Assembly (NCBI RefSeq): GCF_001653565.1
Contig: NZ_LYPB01000089.1
Location: 157,741 to 221,740 of the forward strand
DNA: 64,000 nucleotides
Origin: Paenibacillus oryzisoli
Lineage (GTDB): Bacteria > Bacillota > Bacilli > Paenibacillales > NBRC-103111
Reading direction: 5' to 3'
Shown piece by piece: positions 36,730-44,580 of the stretch (its first letter is position 1; each line of letters starts with the position of its first letter). A program made the position numbers and the translations under genes. The notes under the pieces were generated by a model, which did not search any database, was not told where the DNA came from, and saw only the letters and a program-made list of their open reading frames with translations.

Positions 36730-37793
36730 TACATCGCCTCTAAGGCATCGGATTGTGCAGCAATCGTTAACGCTGACACAATTTCCGCCATATCGCCGTT
36801 AAGAACCGTCTCTAAACGGTGAAGCGTCAACCCGATACGGTGGTCGGTAATCCGGCTTTGCGGGAAGTTGTAGGTACGAATACGCTCTGAACGGTCGCCC
36901 GTTCCGACTTTGCTTTTACGCTCGCCGGCATATTTCGCTTCTTCTTCCTCACGCATTTTATCTGAAATCCGCGTACGAAGTACGCGAAGCGCTGATTCTT
37001 TATTGGAGTTCTGCGATTTACCATCCTGACACGTCGCGACGATACCCGTTGGTACGTGAGTTACACGTACAGCGGATTTCGTTGTATTAACGGACTGACC
37101 GCCCGCTCCACTGGAACAGAACGTATCGACGCGAATATCGGCATCATGAATCACGATTTCCACATCTTCCGCTTCTGGCATAACGACAACTGTTGACGTT
37201 GAAGTATGAATCCGTCCACCAGATTCTGTTACTGGAATACGTTGAACACGGTGTGCTCCGCTCTCAAACTTGAGCTTGCTGTAAGCACCTTTACCTGTAA
37301 TCATGAAAATTATTTCTTTGAATCCGCCCAAATCATTCACGGACGCATCGAGAATTTCCGTTCTCCATCCTTGACCATCTGCGTAACGTGTATACATCCG
37401 GTAAAGATCGCCTGCGAACAAGGCAGCTTCATCGCCGCCTGCCGCACCGCGAATTTCTACGATGACGTTCTTGTCATCATTAGGGTCCTTCGGCATCATC
37501 AGAATGCGAAGATGTTCTTCTAGCTTAGCCGATTGCTCGGTTAGCTCCTCGATCTCCATTTTGACCATTTCACGCATCTCATCGTCCAGCTTCTCATTCT
37601 GCATCACTTTCGCATCTGCTAGCTGTTCGCTCACGCTCTTATACTCATTATAAGCATCGTAAGACTCTTGAAGATCAGATTGCTCTTTGGAATACTCTCT
37701 TAGTTTCTTCGTATCACTCGTAACATCCGGGTCACACAATAACTCGCTTAGTTTGTCATAGCGGTCCACAATGGACTGAAGTCGATCCAACAT
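36729..37793 (-). CDS. prfA: Peptide chain release factor 1
   Basis: 354 aa. Recognises UAA and UAG; the anticodon-like PxT tripeptide (PVT in RIPVTESGGRIHTST) identifies RF1 rather than RF2. The peptidyl hydrolysis motif GGQ is in SSGAGGQSVNTTKSAV near residue 230. The ATG follows GAAAGGAGTG. Transcribed with prmC, which modifies it. Confidence 0.98.
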   Translation of the reverse strand: MLDRLQSIVDRYDKLSELLCDPDVTSDTKKLREYSKEQSDLQESYDAYNEYKSVSEQLADAKVMQNEKLDDEMREMVKMEIEELTEQSAKLEEHLRILMMPKDPNDDKNVIVEIRGAAGGDEAALFAGDLYRMYTRYADGQGWRTEILDASVNDLGGFKEIIFMITGKGAYSKLKFESGAHRVQRIPVTESGGRIHTSTSTVVVMPEAEDVEIVIHDADIRVDTFCSSGAGGQSVNTTKSAVRVTHVPTGIVATCQDGKSQNSNKESALRVLRTRISDKMREEEEAKYAGERKSKVGTGDRSERIRTYNFPQSRITDHRIGLTLHRLETVLNGDMAEIVSALTIAAQSDALEAM

Positions 37794-37826
37794 AGGGGAT
37801 CACTCCTTTCTTGTTTTTATTGTTAA

Positions 37827-38927
37827 TTAAACGTTGAAACGGAAATGCATAACGTCGCCGTCATTTACTACGTACTCTTTACCTTCAAGGCGTACTTGGC
37901 CTTTTTCTTTCGCACCAGCCATGGATCCAGCAGCAGCCAAATCGTTATAAGAAACAACCTCTGCACGAATAAATCCACGTTCGAAATCCGTATGAATGAC
38001 GCCAGCTGCTTGCGGAGCCTTCGTTCCTTTACGAATCGTCCATGCTCTAACTTCTTGAACCCCAGCTGTGAAATACGTGTACAAGCCGAGCTTGCGGTAA
38101 GCTGCTTTAATCAATCTATTCAAGCCGGACTCTTGAAGTCCCAACTCTTCCAGGAACATCGCTTTTTCTTCGTCTTCCAGCTCAGCAATCTCGGATTCAA
38201 CCTTCGCGCTAATAGAAACAACCTCGTTGTTTTCTTTTTCCGCGAATTCTTTCACAATTTTAACATATGCATTGTCATCCGCAGTTGAAACTTCATCTTC
38301 ACTCACGTTTGCCGCGTAGAGCACTGGCTTCATCGTCAGCAAATGCAGGTCGCGAACTAGCAGACGCTCGTCGTCCGTCAAATCTAAGCTGCGTGCTGGC
38401 ATATCATTATATAAGGCTTCTTTGATCCGTTCCAAACACTCCACTTCAGCAACCACTTTCTTGTCGCCGCCTTTGAGGTTTTTGCGTGAACGCTCGATCT
38501 TTTTATCAACCGACTCAATGTCTGCCAAAATCAATTCAAGATTAATCGTCTCGATGTCGCCAATCGGATCGACTTTCCCAGAAACGTGAGTAATATTATC
38601 ATCCTCAAAACAACGCACAACATGCACAATCGCATCGACTTCACGGATGTGTGCTAGAAATTTATTTCCAAGGCCCTCGCCTTTGCTCGCACCCTTAACC
38701 AAACCCGCAATGTCAACGAATTCGAAGGCCGTCGGCACGATGCTCTTAGGCACTACGATTTCTACCAGCTTCTGCAATCTCTCGTCTGGTACTTCAACTA
38801 CCCCAACATTCGGATCAATCGTACAGAACGGATAATTCGCAGATTCTGCCCCCGCCTGTGTAATTGCATTAAACAATGTCGATTTTCCTACATTCGGTAG
38901 ACCGACGATACCTGCTTTCAAAGCCAT
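37827..38927 (-). CDS. ychF: Redox-regulated ATPase/GTP-binding protein YchF
   Basis: 366 aa Obg-family P-loop protein. G1 GLPNVGKSTLFN (8-19), G3 FVDIAGLVKGASKGEGLG and the C-terminal TGS domain region ending VVNDGDVMHFRFNV are clear. YchF binds ATP in preference to GTP and interacts with ribosomes. ATG follows GGAG. Confidence 0.97.
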   Translation of the reverse strand: MALKAGIVGLPNVGKSTLFNAITQAGAESANYPFCTIDPNVGVVEVPDERLQKLVEIVVPKSIVPTAFEFVDIAGLVKGASKGEGLGNKFLAHIREVDAIVHVVRCFEDDNITHVSGKVDPIGDIETINLELILADIESVDKKIERSRKNLKGGDKKVVAEVECLERIKEALYNDMPARSLDLTDDERLLVRDLHLLTMKPVLYAANVSEDEVSTADDNAYVKIVKEFAEKENNEVVSISAKVESEIAELEDEEKAMFLEELGLQESGLNRLIKAAYRKLGLYTYFTAGVQEVRAWTIRKGTKAPQAAGVIHTDFERGFIRAEVVSYNDLAAAGSMAGAKEKGQVRLEGKEYVVNDGDVMHFRFNV

Positions 38928-38988
38928 TGTGGTTACAACTCCTTAATTTTCGAAAATCATCCTTCTTATTATATAGTACTTAGCGGGC

Positions 38989-39031
38989 AAAAAAAAGCCT
39001 GCAAGCTATTGATTAGCTGCAGACTTTTTTT
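38989..39031 (-). terminator. Terminator of the PilZ-domain gene
   Basis: Minus strand GTCTGCAGCTA pairs with TAGCTTGCAGGC (one bulge) and eight Ts follow. The stop codon of the PilZ gene lies inside the hairpin loop. Confidence 0.85.
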
Positions 39032-39740
39032 CCATTGCTTTTTTGAACTCTTCATCCCGCTTCTGTTCGAAGTAAGTTTGGATCTGATTCCGTAGAACAA
39101 ACACGCGCAGGGCATTGCTTTGTTCCGCAGGAACGCTTTCAAAGCTGGCTCCATAGTAGTAGCCGTCTTCTTTCTTTTCCTTCCTTATAATTTCCAACCT
39201 ACAGCGCATGTCAAACCCTAAATCCAGCTCAACTTGCAATATACATTTTTTATAAAGAATCCCATCGATCATCGAATTATCATTAATGACAAACCCGATT
39301 CCGCTCATAGAAATGTTTTTTATCGATATGTTAATTGGATTTTCCAAGTGATGCTGCTCTTTTTGGGTTGTATTTTGAAAGCCTGCTATGTAACCTACAT
39401 TCTTCACATCGATCCGCGGGAACTCCCGTTTCTCCGAAAACTTCTTTCGATTCTCAGGTGGATTGATCACGATCAGTGAACCAGGCTCTCTAGCTACGAC
39501 TGTCGAATGAAAAACGAATAGACCCGATTTCGTATATAACGTCATTTTGATCTTGTCTCCAAGTTGGAATACTTCATACTCCGGCAGTTCGATCTCCATG
39601 ATGTCGCCTTGTGCATAGGTAAGAATACCTGTTGAAACGAAATCATCCTTCGCAATTACCGCTCGGCAATTGATCAATACCTCCGCATCATATCCTTCTT
39701 TACTCCCATATCGCTTCAAAGCACCGTGCTTCATCGCCAT
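39006..39740 (-). CDS. PilZ-domain c-di-GMP-binding protein (YpfA/YcgR type)
   Basis: 244 aa, cytoplasmic. The N-terminal half (about 15-95) is a YcgR-like beta-barrel domain; the C-terminal half is PilZ with both c-di-GMP motifs intact: RxxxR at Arg105-EFP-Arg109 and NxSxxG at Asn142-Ser144-Gly147. Start chosen at ATG 39740 after GGGAGGGTG. The open frame extends to 39866, but that segment overlaps a c-di-GMP riboswitch and is not coding. In Bacillus the related protein YpfA inhibits motility. No flagellar genes are nearby. Confidence 0.9.
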   Translation of the reverse strand: MAMKHGALKRYGSKEGYDAEVLINCRAVIAKDDFVSTGILTYAQGDIMEIELPEYEVFQLGDKIKMTLYTKSGLFVFHSTVVAREPGSLIVINPPENRKKFSEKREFPRIDVKNVGYIAGFQNTTQKEQHHLENPINISIKNISMSGIGFVINDNSMIDGILYKKCILQVELDLGFDMRCRLEIIRKEKKEDGYYYGASFESVPAEQSNALRVFVLRNQIQTYFEQKRDEEFKKAMEKKSAANQ

Positions 39741-39794
39741 GCTCTCTTCACCCTCCCTAATGCTGAATTTCACAGTATTGTTCCATGCAAAATA

Positions 39795-39818
39795 GACTGC
39801 TCCCACACAGGGACAGCC
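39795..39818 (-). terminator. Hairpin between riboswitch and PilZ gene (expression platform)
   Basis: Minus strand GGCTGTCCC pairs with GGGAGCAGTC (one bulged base, one G-U), loop TGTGT, followed by TATTTTG. It could be an intrinsic terminator controlled by the aptamer; the T-run is weak. Confidence 0.55.
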
Positions 39819-39842
39819 TATCACCGCAATCAATAAAGCATC

Positions 39843-39935
39843 GATTTTCGGTAACCAGGCTGCCATAGTTCAGAAGAACCGTAGACCCTCAGCTTTGCGT
39901 CCTTGCCTTTCAGCAAGTTTGCCATTGTCGAACCC
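39843..39935 (-). ncRNA. Cyclic di-GMP-I (GEMM) riboswitch
   Basis: Leader of the PilZ gene. Minus-strand landmarks: ATGGCAAACTTGC, a GAAA tetraloop closing CTTGC/GCAAG (39917-39902), the near-invariant GGACGCAAAGC (39902-39892), a second hairpin GGTTC-TTC-TGAACTATGG, then GCCTGGTTACCG (39860-39849). These match the GEMM-I core: tetraloop, receptor and the GGUUACCG end. Pairing UCGA/UCGA can close P1. No covariance search was run. Confidence 0.88.
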
Positions 39936-40120
39936 TGCTATTCATTTATATAGTTATATCCTTACTGGTTAAATCGTTACTAGTCTAAATGTTCTACCTT
40001 TTGTCCGAAATGGTCTAAAAGACCCACTTCTAACATTATTATACGTAGCTCATGCACTTCTTTCAACTAAAATCCTTGCATAGGCAATGTTTTTATTGTA
40101 TGAATGTGTAGTGGAATTGA

Positions 40121-40242
40121 ATATCCACAGGTTTATAACTTATCCACATTGTTATCCACAGCTTGTTAACAACGAATATTTGTTCGGATTTATTATACAC
40201 ATGTGGATAAACTATTATTGCGAGGTGTCCCCCTGTGGATCA
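40121..40242. other. Cluster of five DnaA boxes upstream of tadA
   Basis: Three exact TTATCCACA boxes: 40140-40148 (+), 40152-40160 (+), 40202-40210 (-). Two one-mismatch boxes: 40121-40129 (+, ATATCCACA) and 40234-40242 (-, TGATCCACA). The last overlaps the tadA start codon. The spacer between them is AT-rich. dnaA and dnaN are not in the window, so this is probably not oriC itself. Confidence 0.8.
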
Positions 40243-40693
40243 ACATATCCCTTGGATGAAAGAAGCGATTGCCGAGGCGCTGAAAGCGGAAGCCATCCGT
40301 GAAGTTCCGATCGGCGCGGTCGTCGTCCATCAAGGTCAAATCATTGGCCGCGGCCACAATTTACGCGAAACAACCCTAGATCCGCTTGCCCATGCAGAAC
40401 TGATTGCCATTAAACAAGCGAGCGAGCATTTACAGGCTTGGCGCCTTCTAGATTGCCAGCTCTATGTGACATTAGAGCCTTGTCCAATGTGTGCTGGTGC
40501 CATCGTGCAAGCACGTGTGCCTCAAGTTATTTATGGTACCGTTGATCCGAAAGCGGGCTGTGCAGGAACATTAATGAACTTGCTGCAGGAAGACCGATTC
40601 AATCACCGGGTCGATGTCGTCAGCGGTGTTTTGCAAGAGGAATGTTCCACGATGTTAACGCAGTTTTTCCGAAAATTACGTGGGAAAGCTTAG
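40235..40693 (+). CDS. tadA: tRNA-specific adenosine deaminase
   Basis: 152 aa. Converts A34 of tRNA-Arg(ACG) to inosine. Zinc site: His53-Ala-Glu55 (LAHAELIAIK) and Cys83-PM-Cys86 (LEPCPMCAGAIVQARV). It begins at GTG 40235, with GAGGTG upstream; the GTG is part of a DnaA box. The only housekeeping gene in the right two-thirds of the window that runs on the plus strand against the general direction. Confidence 0.96.
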   Translation: MDQHIPWMKEAIAEALKAEAIREVPIGAVVVHQGQIIGRGHNLRETTLDPLAHAELIAIKQASEHLQAWRLLDCQLYVTLEPCPMCAGAIVQARVPQVIYGTVDPKAGCAGTLMNLLQEDRFNHRVDVVSGVLQEECSTMLTQFFRKLRGKA

Positions 40694-40712
40694 GAGCTGG
40701 CAGTCGTTCGGA

Positions 40713-41264
40713 TTATTTGCTTGCTAGCTCTAAATCGCCTGCCAGCTCTACCAGTTTGCTCATCGTATTCCAATTACGCGTCGTCGCGCGATCGCCAAGT
40801 TTCTGAATGTTGTTCGCCAGCTTCGAATCCAACACACTTTGCCAAAACAGATAATATATTGTGCAGCCCCGTATCTGAAATTCATCTACTTCACTCTGTC
40901 CCTTGGATAAGATGTCGGTGAATGCCTGCGGGGCTTCTTCTGTAAGCACAGAAATTTGAATGCTCTCCCCTTCGGATAGCGCCTCTGCATCATAGGGGCT
41001 ATTCCCTACAATTTCAGCTAGCTCCGCTGCAGTACGCAAAATAACAGTCGGCGCTACGCCTACTGCATCGCTGATTGCTTTTTCAATACGCGGGCGTAAG
41101 ATTTCTGCAGACTCCTCTGATTGGAATAGCACATTGCCGCTTTGCAAATAGGTCTGAACTTGCGCTAAATCTAAGCCTTCTACTGTCTTTTTCAAGTCGG
41201 CCATTTTGATTTTATTTTTGCCTCCTACATTAATCCCGCGCAGAAAACCTACATATACTGTCAT
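40713..41264 (-). CDS. DUF1697 domain-containing protein
   Basis: 183 aa, cytoplasmic. The start VYVGFLRGINVGGKNKIKMADLK and the LQSGNVLFQS segment are the hallmarks of DUF1697, a widespread family of unknown function. Convergent with tadA, 19 bp apart. Confidence 0.9.
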   Translation of the reverse strand: MTVYVGFLRGINVGGKNKIKMADLKKTVEGLDLAQVQTYLQSGNVLFQSEESAEILRPRIEKAISDAVGVAPTVILRTAAELAEIVGNSPYDAEALSEGESIQISVLTEEAPQAFTDILSKGQSEVDEFQIRGCTIYYLFWQSVLDSKLANNIQKLGDRATTRNWNTMSKLVELAGDLELASK

Positions 41265-41280
41265 GTGACTTCTCCCTCCC

Positions 41281-41778
41281 CTACTTTAATTGTTTAGAAC
41301 GAATAATGAAGAAGATGATCGTGCCAAACAGTATCAGCAGGATAAAGCCTAACACCCATAAATTAAGCTCCGCGGTGCCTTCTTTTGCACTCTGAATAAT
41401 AGACCACTCAATAAACGCAAACAAAATGAGGATTATCGTCTTCATACTATTGATGAGCAAACGCGCATTCTGATATTGTCCGCGGGCATTCTGAGATGTG
41501 ATTTGGGATGGATAATTATACACATGAGGGACCTTGCTTAGGAGCGTCAAGCCAACATAAATGATAACGCCTATGCATGGCACGGCAATTAGACTCATTT
41601 TGTTCCCCCACCCATCGATCTCCCCTTTACCGTTAAAATGCATCGGAATTCGCTCAGGCATATCGTGCCATTCGTAGGCGACATATGCGATCATACCTAG
41701 GAATGCTAGCAGGGAAATAACATCAAGTACGGTTTCAATTCTAGATTTGGCAAGTTGAATGACAGGGCGATTCTCCAT
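41281..41778 (-). CDS. DUF1648 domain-containing membrane protein
   Basis: 165 aa with four predicted membrane helices. The first extracellular segment, WHDMPERIPMHFNGKGEIDG (about residues 37-56), is the DUF1648 motif. Members include SdpI-like immunity proteins but this one lacks enough features to say so. 16 bp upstream of the DUF1697 gene on the same strand. Confidence 0.87.
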   Translation of the reverse strand: MENRPVIQLAKSRIETVLDVISLLAFLGMIAYVAYEWHDMPERIPMHFNGKGEIDGWGNKMSLIAVPCIGVIIYVGLTLLSKVPHVYNYPSQITSQNARGQYQNARLLINSMKTIILILFAFIEWSIIQSAKEGTAELNLWVLGFILLILFGTIIFFIIRSKQLK

Positions 41779-41898
41779 AGGGCACCTCTTTCTAGTGGTT
41801 ACGAACGAGTAATCGTGAATGTTCTTAGTATTCTTTACTCACTATGTACATTCCTTGCTTAAATAAACAATATCTTCCTTAGCTGTAGTCTAAAATGG

Positions 41899-41928
41899 TT
41901 GCACCTCTAAAACATCTCATGTTAGAAT
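41899..41928 (+). promoter_or_regulatory. Putative tRNA-Arg promoter
   Basis: TTGCAC (41899-41904) and TAGAAT (41923-41928) with an 18-bp spacer, 11 bp before the mature tRNA 5' end. Confidence 0.6.
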
Positions 41929-41939
41929 GACGATACTAT

Positions 41940-42013
41940 GCGCCCGTAGCTCAGCAGGATAGAGCAACAGTTTCCTAAACTGTAGGTCGTACGTTCGAAT
42001 CGTATCGGGCGCG
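41940..42013 (+). tRNA. tRNA-Arg (anticodon CCT)
   Basis: 74 nt. Acceptor GCGCCCG pairs with CGGGCGC, D-arm GCTCAGCAGGATAGAGC, anticodon stem ACAGT/ACTGT with loop TTCCTAA giving anticodon CCT, T-loop TTCGAAT, discriminator G, CCA not encoded. Its 3' part is duplicated at 45785-45832, marking an integration site. Confidence 0.96.
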
Positions 42014-42014
42014 T
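41967..42014 (+). repeat. attL: left 48-bp direct repeat within tRNA-Arg
   Basis: Identical to 45785-45832. The two copies diverge immediately on both sides. Confidence 0.93.
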
Positions 42015-42192
42015 ACAATTGACTTAAAACCCGCGGTATATCAACATTTAGCTAACGTTGAATATTACGGACAGGCCTTCGCAAGGCACACAGTATATAA
42101 GCGAAAATGGACGAGACTGTATGTCTTAAATTCACCGCGATCATACTGAATTTATGCGACCTCTTATGGTATACGTAGGAGGTTTTTTCGTT

Positions 42193-42730
42193 ATGAGTAA
42201 TGATCCGCGGAAAGGTAAATCCGTTGTTAAGGGTAATTCTCGGCAAAGCGACGGCGATCGCAAAGGGGTACGGACTAGAGGAGGCATTCGGGTTATTTTA
42301 TAGCGCGAAGAAGTCGGAGGGAATGCGTGAGAGGACATTGGGGAGTTACAAATCTCATTGGCGGTATTTCCGTGAATAATTCGATTTCGCGTATCCACAT
42401 GTGAATGAAATTGGTCGGATAACTCCGATTATGATCCGTGAATACGTTATTCACATGAGCACAAAAATGAAATATGCCGGCGTTACAAACAGAGAAAAAG
42501 AGGAAGGGTTATCCCCATATACAATTGCGTTTAGATTACGTGATTTGCGTACAATGTTTAACTTTCTCGCGAGCGAGGAACTAGTAAAGGCCAATCCAGT
42601 TGAGAACATCAAGCAGCCGCGGTTCGATAACGAGGATAAGGAAACCTTTAGCGACGATCATGTTAAACGGCTACTTGAGGCACCAAATACCGGAACTTTC
42701 GCTGATTTGGCACTAGAGTATCATCGCTGA
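42193..42730 (+). pseudogene. Tyrosine recombinase (integrase), degenerate
   Basis: Next to the left att site, as usual for an integrase. A good ribosome site (AGGAGG, 42177-42182) and ATG 42193 begin a frame that reads MSNDPRKGKSVVKGN, but the recognisable integrase lies one frame over (GLEEAFGLFYSAKKSEGMRE). That frame has an in-frame TAA at 42377, then continues with NEIGRITPIMIREY and LSPYTIAFRLRDLRTMFNFL of the N-terminal SAM-like domain. It stops after LLEAPNT..., with the whole catalytic domain (Arg-His-Arg-Tyr) missing. So at least one frameshift, one nonsense codon and a 3' deletion. Confidence 0.85.
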
Positions 42731-42869
42731 AGTAACTATCATGTTCTATCATTCCGTTATCTGAAATCATGCAAAAATAACCCAAATACTCAAGTTCACT
42801 TAGTATTTCTGTGAATAAATTTGTTTCTTGAGAAGAATTATTATTTAATTTATAAATATTGTCCACCAC
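42663..42869 (-). pseudogene. Possible gene fragment, unknown
   Basis: 68-codon frame on the opposite strand. Its first ~45 codons (with LFTEILSELEYLGYFCMISD) look protein-like and an AT-rich TATAAT promoter-like element lies upstream; its last codons run into antisense integrase sequence. This fits a gene whose 3' end was removed by the same deletion that cut the integrase. Start would be a GTG with a poorly placed ribosome site. I do not recognise it. Confidence 0.3.
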
Positions 42870-43027
42870 CCTTTATACCTAAATTATACCAATAATGTAT
42901 TGTTCCATCCTCTATTAAATGATACTATTTGGCATACGCGAATACTTCGAGAATTGCGCAATAATTAACGATACGTGGTTCGCACATAGCTGATACAAGT
43001 TTCATATAATCACACGATAATATAGCG

Positions 43028-43072
43028 CCAAGTTTAACGGATTAGATTCCGCTAGGCTTGGCGTTTTTTTCG
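43028..43072 (+). terminator. Rho-independent terminator upstream of the FN3 gene
   Basis: CGCCAAG...CTTGGCG stem with a long loop containing a second partial pairing, then seven Ts. No intact plus-strand gene precedes it, which supports a deletion to its left. Confidence 0.8.
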
Positions 43073-43191
43073 TAAAATCAACAAAGGAAATACTTATATT
43101 ACATTATTTTACTGGAAATGTTTAGACAAATTATGTCGAATAATGTAACATTCACCGAGTAACTTAATTTTAGTAAAAGGTGGTAATTATT

Positions 43192-44167
43192 TTGAAAAAG
43201 TTAATATTGTTTTGTGCTATTTTATTTATTTTTCTTACTTCCTTACCTGGGAATTCCTATGCATATACTGGAGGTCTATTGCAGTCCAATCCTTTTCAAG
43301 TCGATAACCCACAAAACAGCACTACCGCGAACACTTTACTATTTACTGACGGAAACGAAGCTACTAGCTATGGTCTATGGTCTATGGTCTTACGAAAAAG
43401 CATGGTATCAATTTAGTACGCCTCAAACTATAACTTCTTACAAAATAAAAGCAAATTATGACATTGACATTAACTTTTACAACTCAAGTCAAACTCTAAT
43501 TTACACGGATAGTTACGTTTGGAATAATGCAACTAGTAGCGTAGAAAAGACTCTAAATCAAACTTTAGCTAATGTTAGTAAGATTGTCCTTGTACCCAAA
43601 ATTAATATGACAGTATGGGAAATCGATTTCTTCAACAACAGTCCAGTAACTTTACCAAGTATTCCAACTAATCTTACTGCAACATATGGAAACGCAACTG
43701 TCCCTCTGTCTTGGTCCGCAGCCACCGACGCTACATCGTACAACGTTAAACGCGCTACAACCGCTGGCGGTCCGTACACTACTATCGCAACGGGCCTTAC
43801 TGGAACTACGTACGTGGATAACGCAGTCACAAATGGAACTACATACTATTACGTAGTCACCGCTTTAAATGCTGGTAGCGAAAGCGCCAACTCAAACGAA
43901 GCATCCGCAACTCCGACAGCACCTACCGTTAGTGGTCGTGCTCTACTCGTCATCACGTTAGTAAACGGACTCGAAAAAGAATACGATTTGCCTATGACAG
44001 ATGTTAACGCGTTCATCAACTGGTATAATGGTCGCGCTGATGGAACCGGCCTAGAAGTTTACACGTTTAACAAAACGTACAACCTCGCGAAGTTTGTCAG
44101 CCGCAAAGATTACATCGCGTTCAGCAAAATCGAAACGTTCGAAGTTAACGAGTATAATCAGAATTAA
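43192..44167 (+). pseudogene. Secreted fibronectin type III protein, frameshifted at a 7-bp tandem repeat
   Basis: Start TTG 43192 (AAAGGTGG 8 nt upstream); signal peptide KKLILFCAILFIFL...SYA. The first frame reads to NEATSYGLWS near codon 65 and then ends in a stop at 43416. The protein continues in another frame as YEKAWYQFSTPQTITSYK to 44167. The switch is at three tandem copies of CTATGGT (43368-43388); two copies would restore one frame of about 322 aa. Domains after it: a discoidin-like beta region, one FN3 domain (about 155-240), and a C-terminal VSGRALLVITLVNGLEKEYD domain seen in phage-type cargo. Could be phase-variable rather than dead. Confidence 0.75.
43368..43388 (+). repeat. 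Three tandem copies of 7-bp unit CTATGGT
   Basis: Perfect tandem heptamers inside the coding sequence of the FN3 protein. Because 7 is not a multiple of 3, gain or loss of a unit changes the frame. Confidence 0.95.
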
Positions 44168-44171
44168 ATAA

Positions 44172-44219
44172 AGAATAGCGCCAGTGTACCGGAATGATTC
44201 CGATGCGCTTGCGCTATTT
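44172..44219 (+). terminator. Terminator of the FN3 gene
   Basis: AATAGCGC pairs with GCGCTATT, with a nested CCGGAATGATTCCG hairpin, then TTG. Confidence 0.65.
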
Positions 44220-44272
44220 TGTTGTTCGTTCCATTGCGATAAAAAGTACGTATAATAACACGTATTTTAATA

Positions 44273-44301
44273 TTGACACGTACTATTATACGTGTTATAA
44301 T
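44273..44301 (+). promoter_or_regulatory. Consensus promoter with embedded operator palindrome for hicAB
   Basis: TTGACA (44273-44278), 17-bp spacer, TATAAT (44296-44301): a perfect sigma-A match. ACACGTA-CTATTA-TACGTGT (44276-44295) is a perfect 7-bp inverted repeat that fills the spacer, so a bound repressor would block polymerase. A related TACGT...ACGTA half-site pair lies just upstream at 44247-44264. HicB autorepression is the obvious candidate. Confidence 0.8.
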
Positions 44302-44327
44302 TAAAACATAGAAAGGAAGTTGATGCG

Positions 44328-44513
44328 ATGGCGAGTAGCAGAGAATTAATAGCACTGATCGAACGCGATGGATGGTTTGAAGTAAATCAAGTCGGAAGTC
44401 ACAAGCAATACAAGCATCCGACTAAAAAGGGACGCGTCACTATCCCCCATCCGAATAAGGATTTTCCAATTAAAACGGTACATAGCATCCTAAAGCAGGC
44501 GGGGCTTAAGTAG
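44328..44513 (+). CDS. hicA: HicA-family toxin (mRNA interferase)
   Basis: 61 aa, usual for HicA. The small dsRNA-binding-like fold has the catalytic His25 in VGSHKQYKHP and the PHPNKDFPIKTVHSILKQAG tail. It would cleave mRNA independently of the ribosome when free of antitoxin. ATG follows AAAGGAAG. First gene of the pair, 67 bp before hicB. The pair may have kept the island from being lost. Confidence 0.93.
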   Translation: MASSRELIALIERDGWFEVNQVGSHKQYKHPTKKGRVTIPHPNKDFPIKTVHSILKQAGLK

Positions 44514-44580
44514 CCCCATCCCCTTTGGGAATTTGTATATAAAATTATTTACTATATTACGTAAGGAGGTACTATTAAAC

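Noticed and set aside
35784..36802. Plus-strand frames opposite prmC up to 187 codons
   Set aside because: Arg/Pro/Ala-rich translations produced by the high GC of prmC; no ribosome sites, and prmC has clear catalytic motifs.
39741..39866. 42-codon N-terminal extension of the PilZ gene
   Set aside because: No ribosome site at its ATG and the segment is the riboswitch end and expression platform. The ATG at 39740 has GGGAGGGTG.
40121..40242. Chromosomal origin oriC at the DnaA-box cluster
   Set aside because: No dnaA, dnaN, rpmH or recF nearby and only five boxes. An origin-proximal regulatory cluster is more likely.
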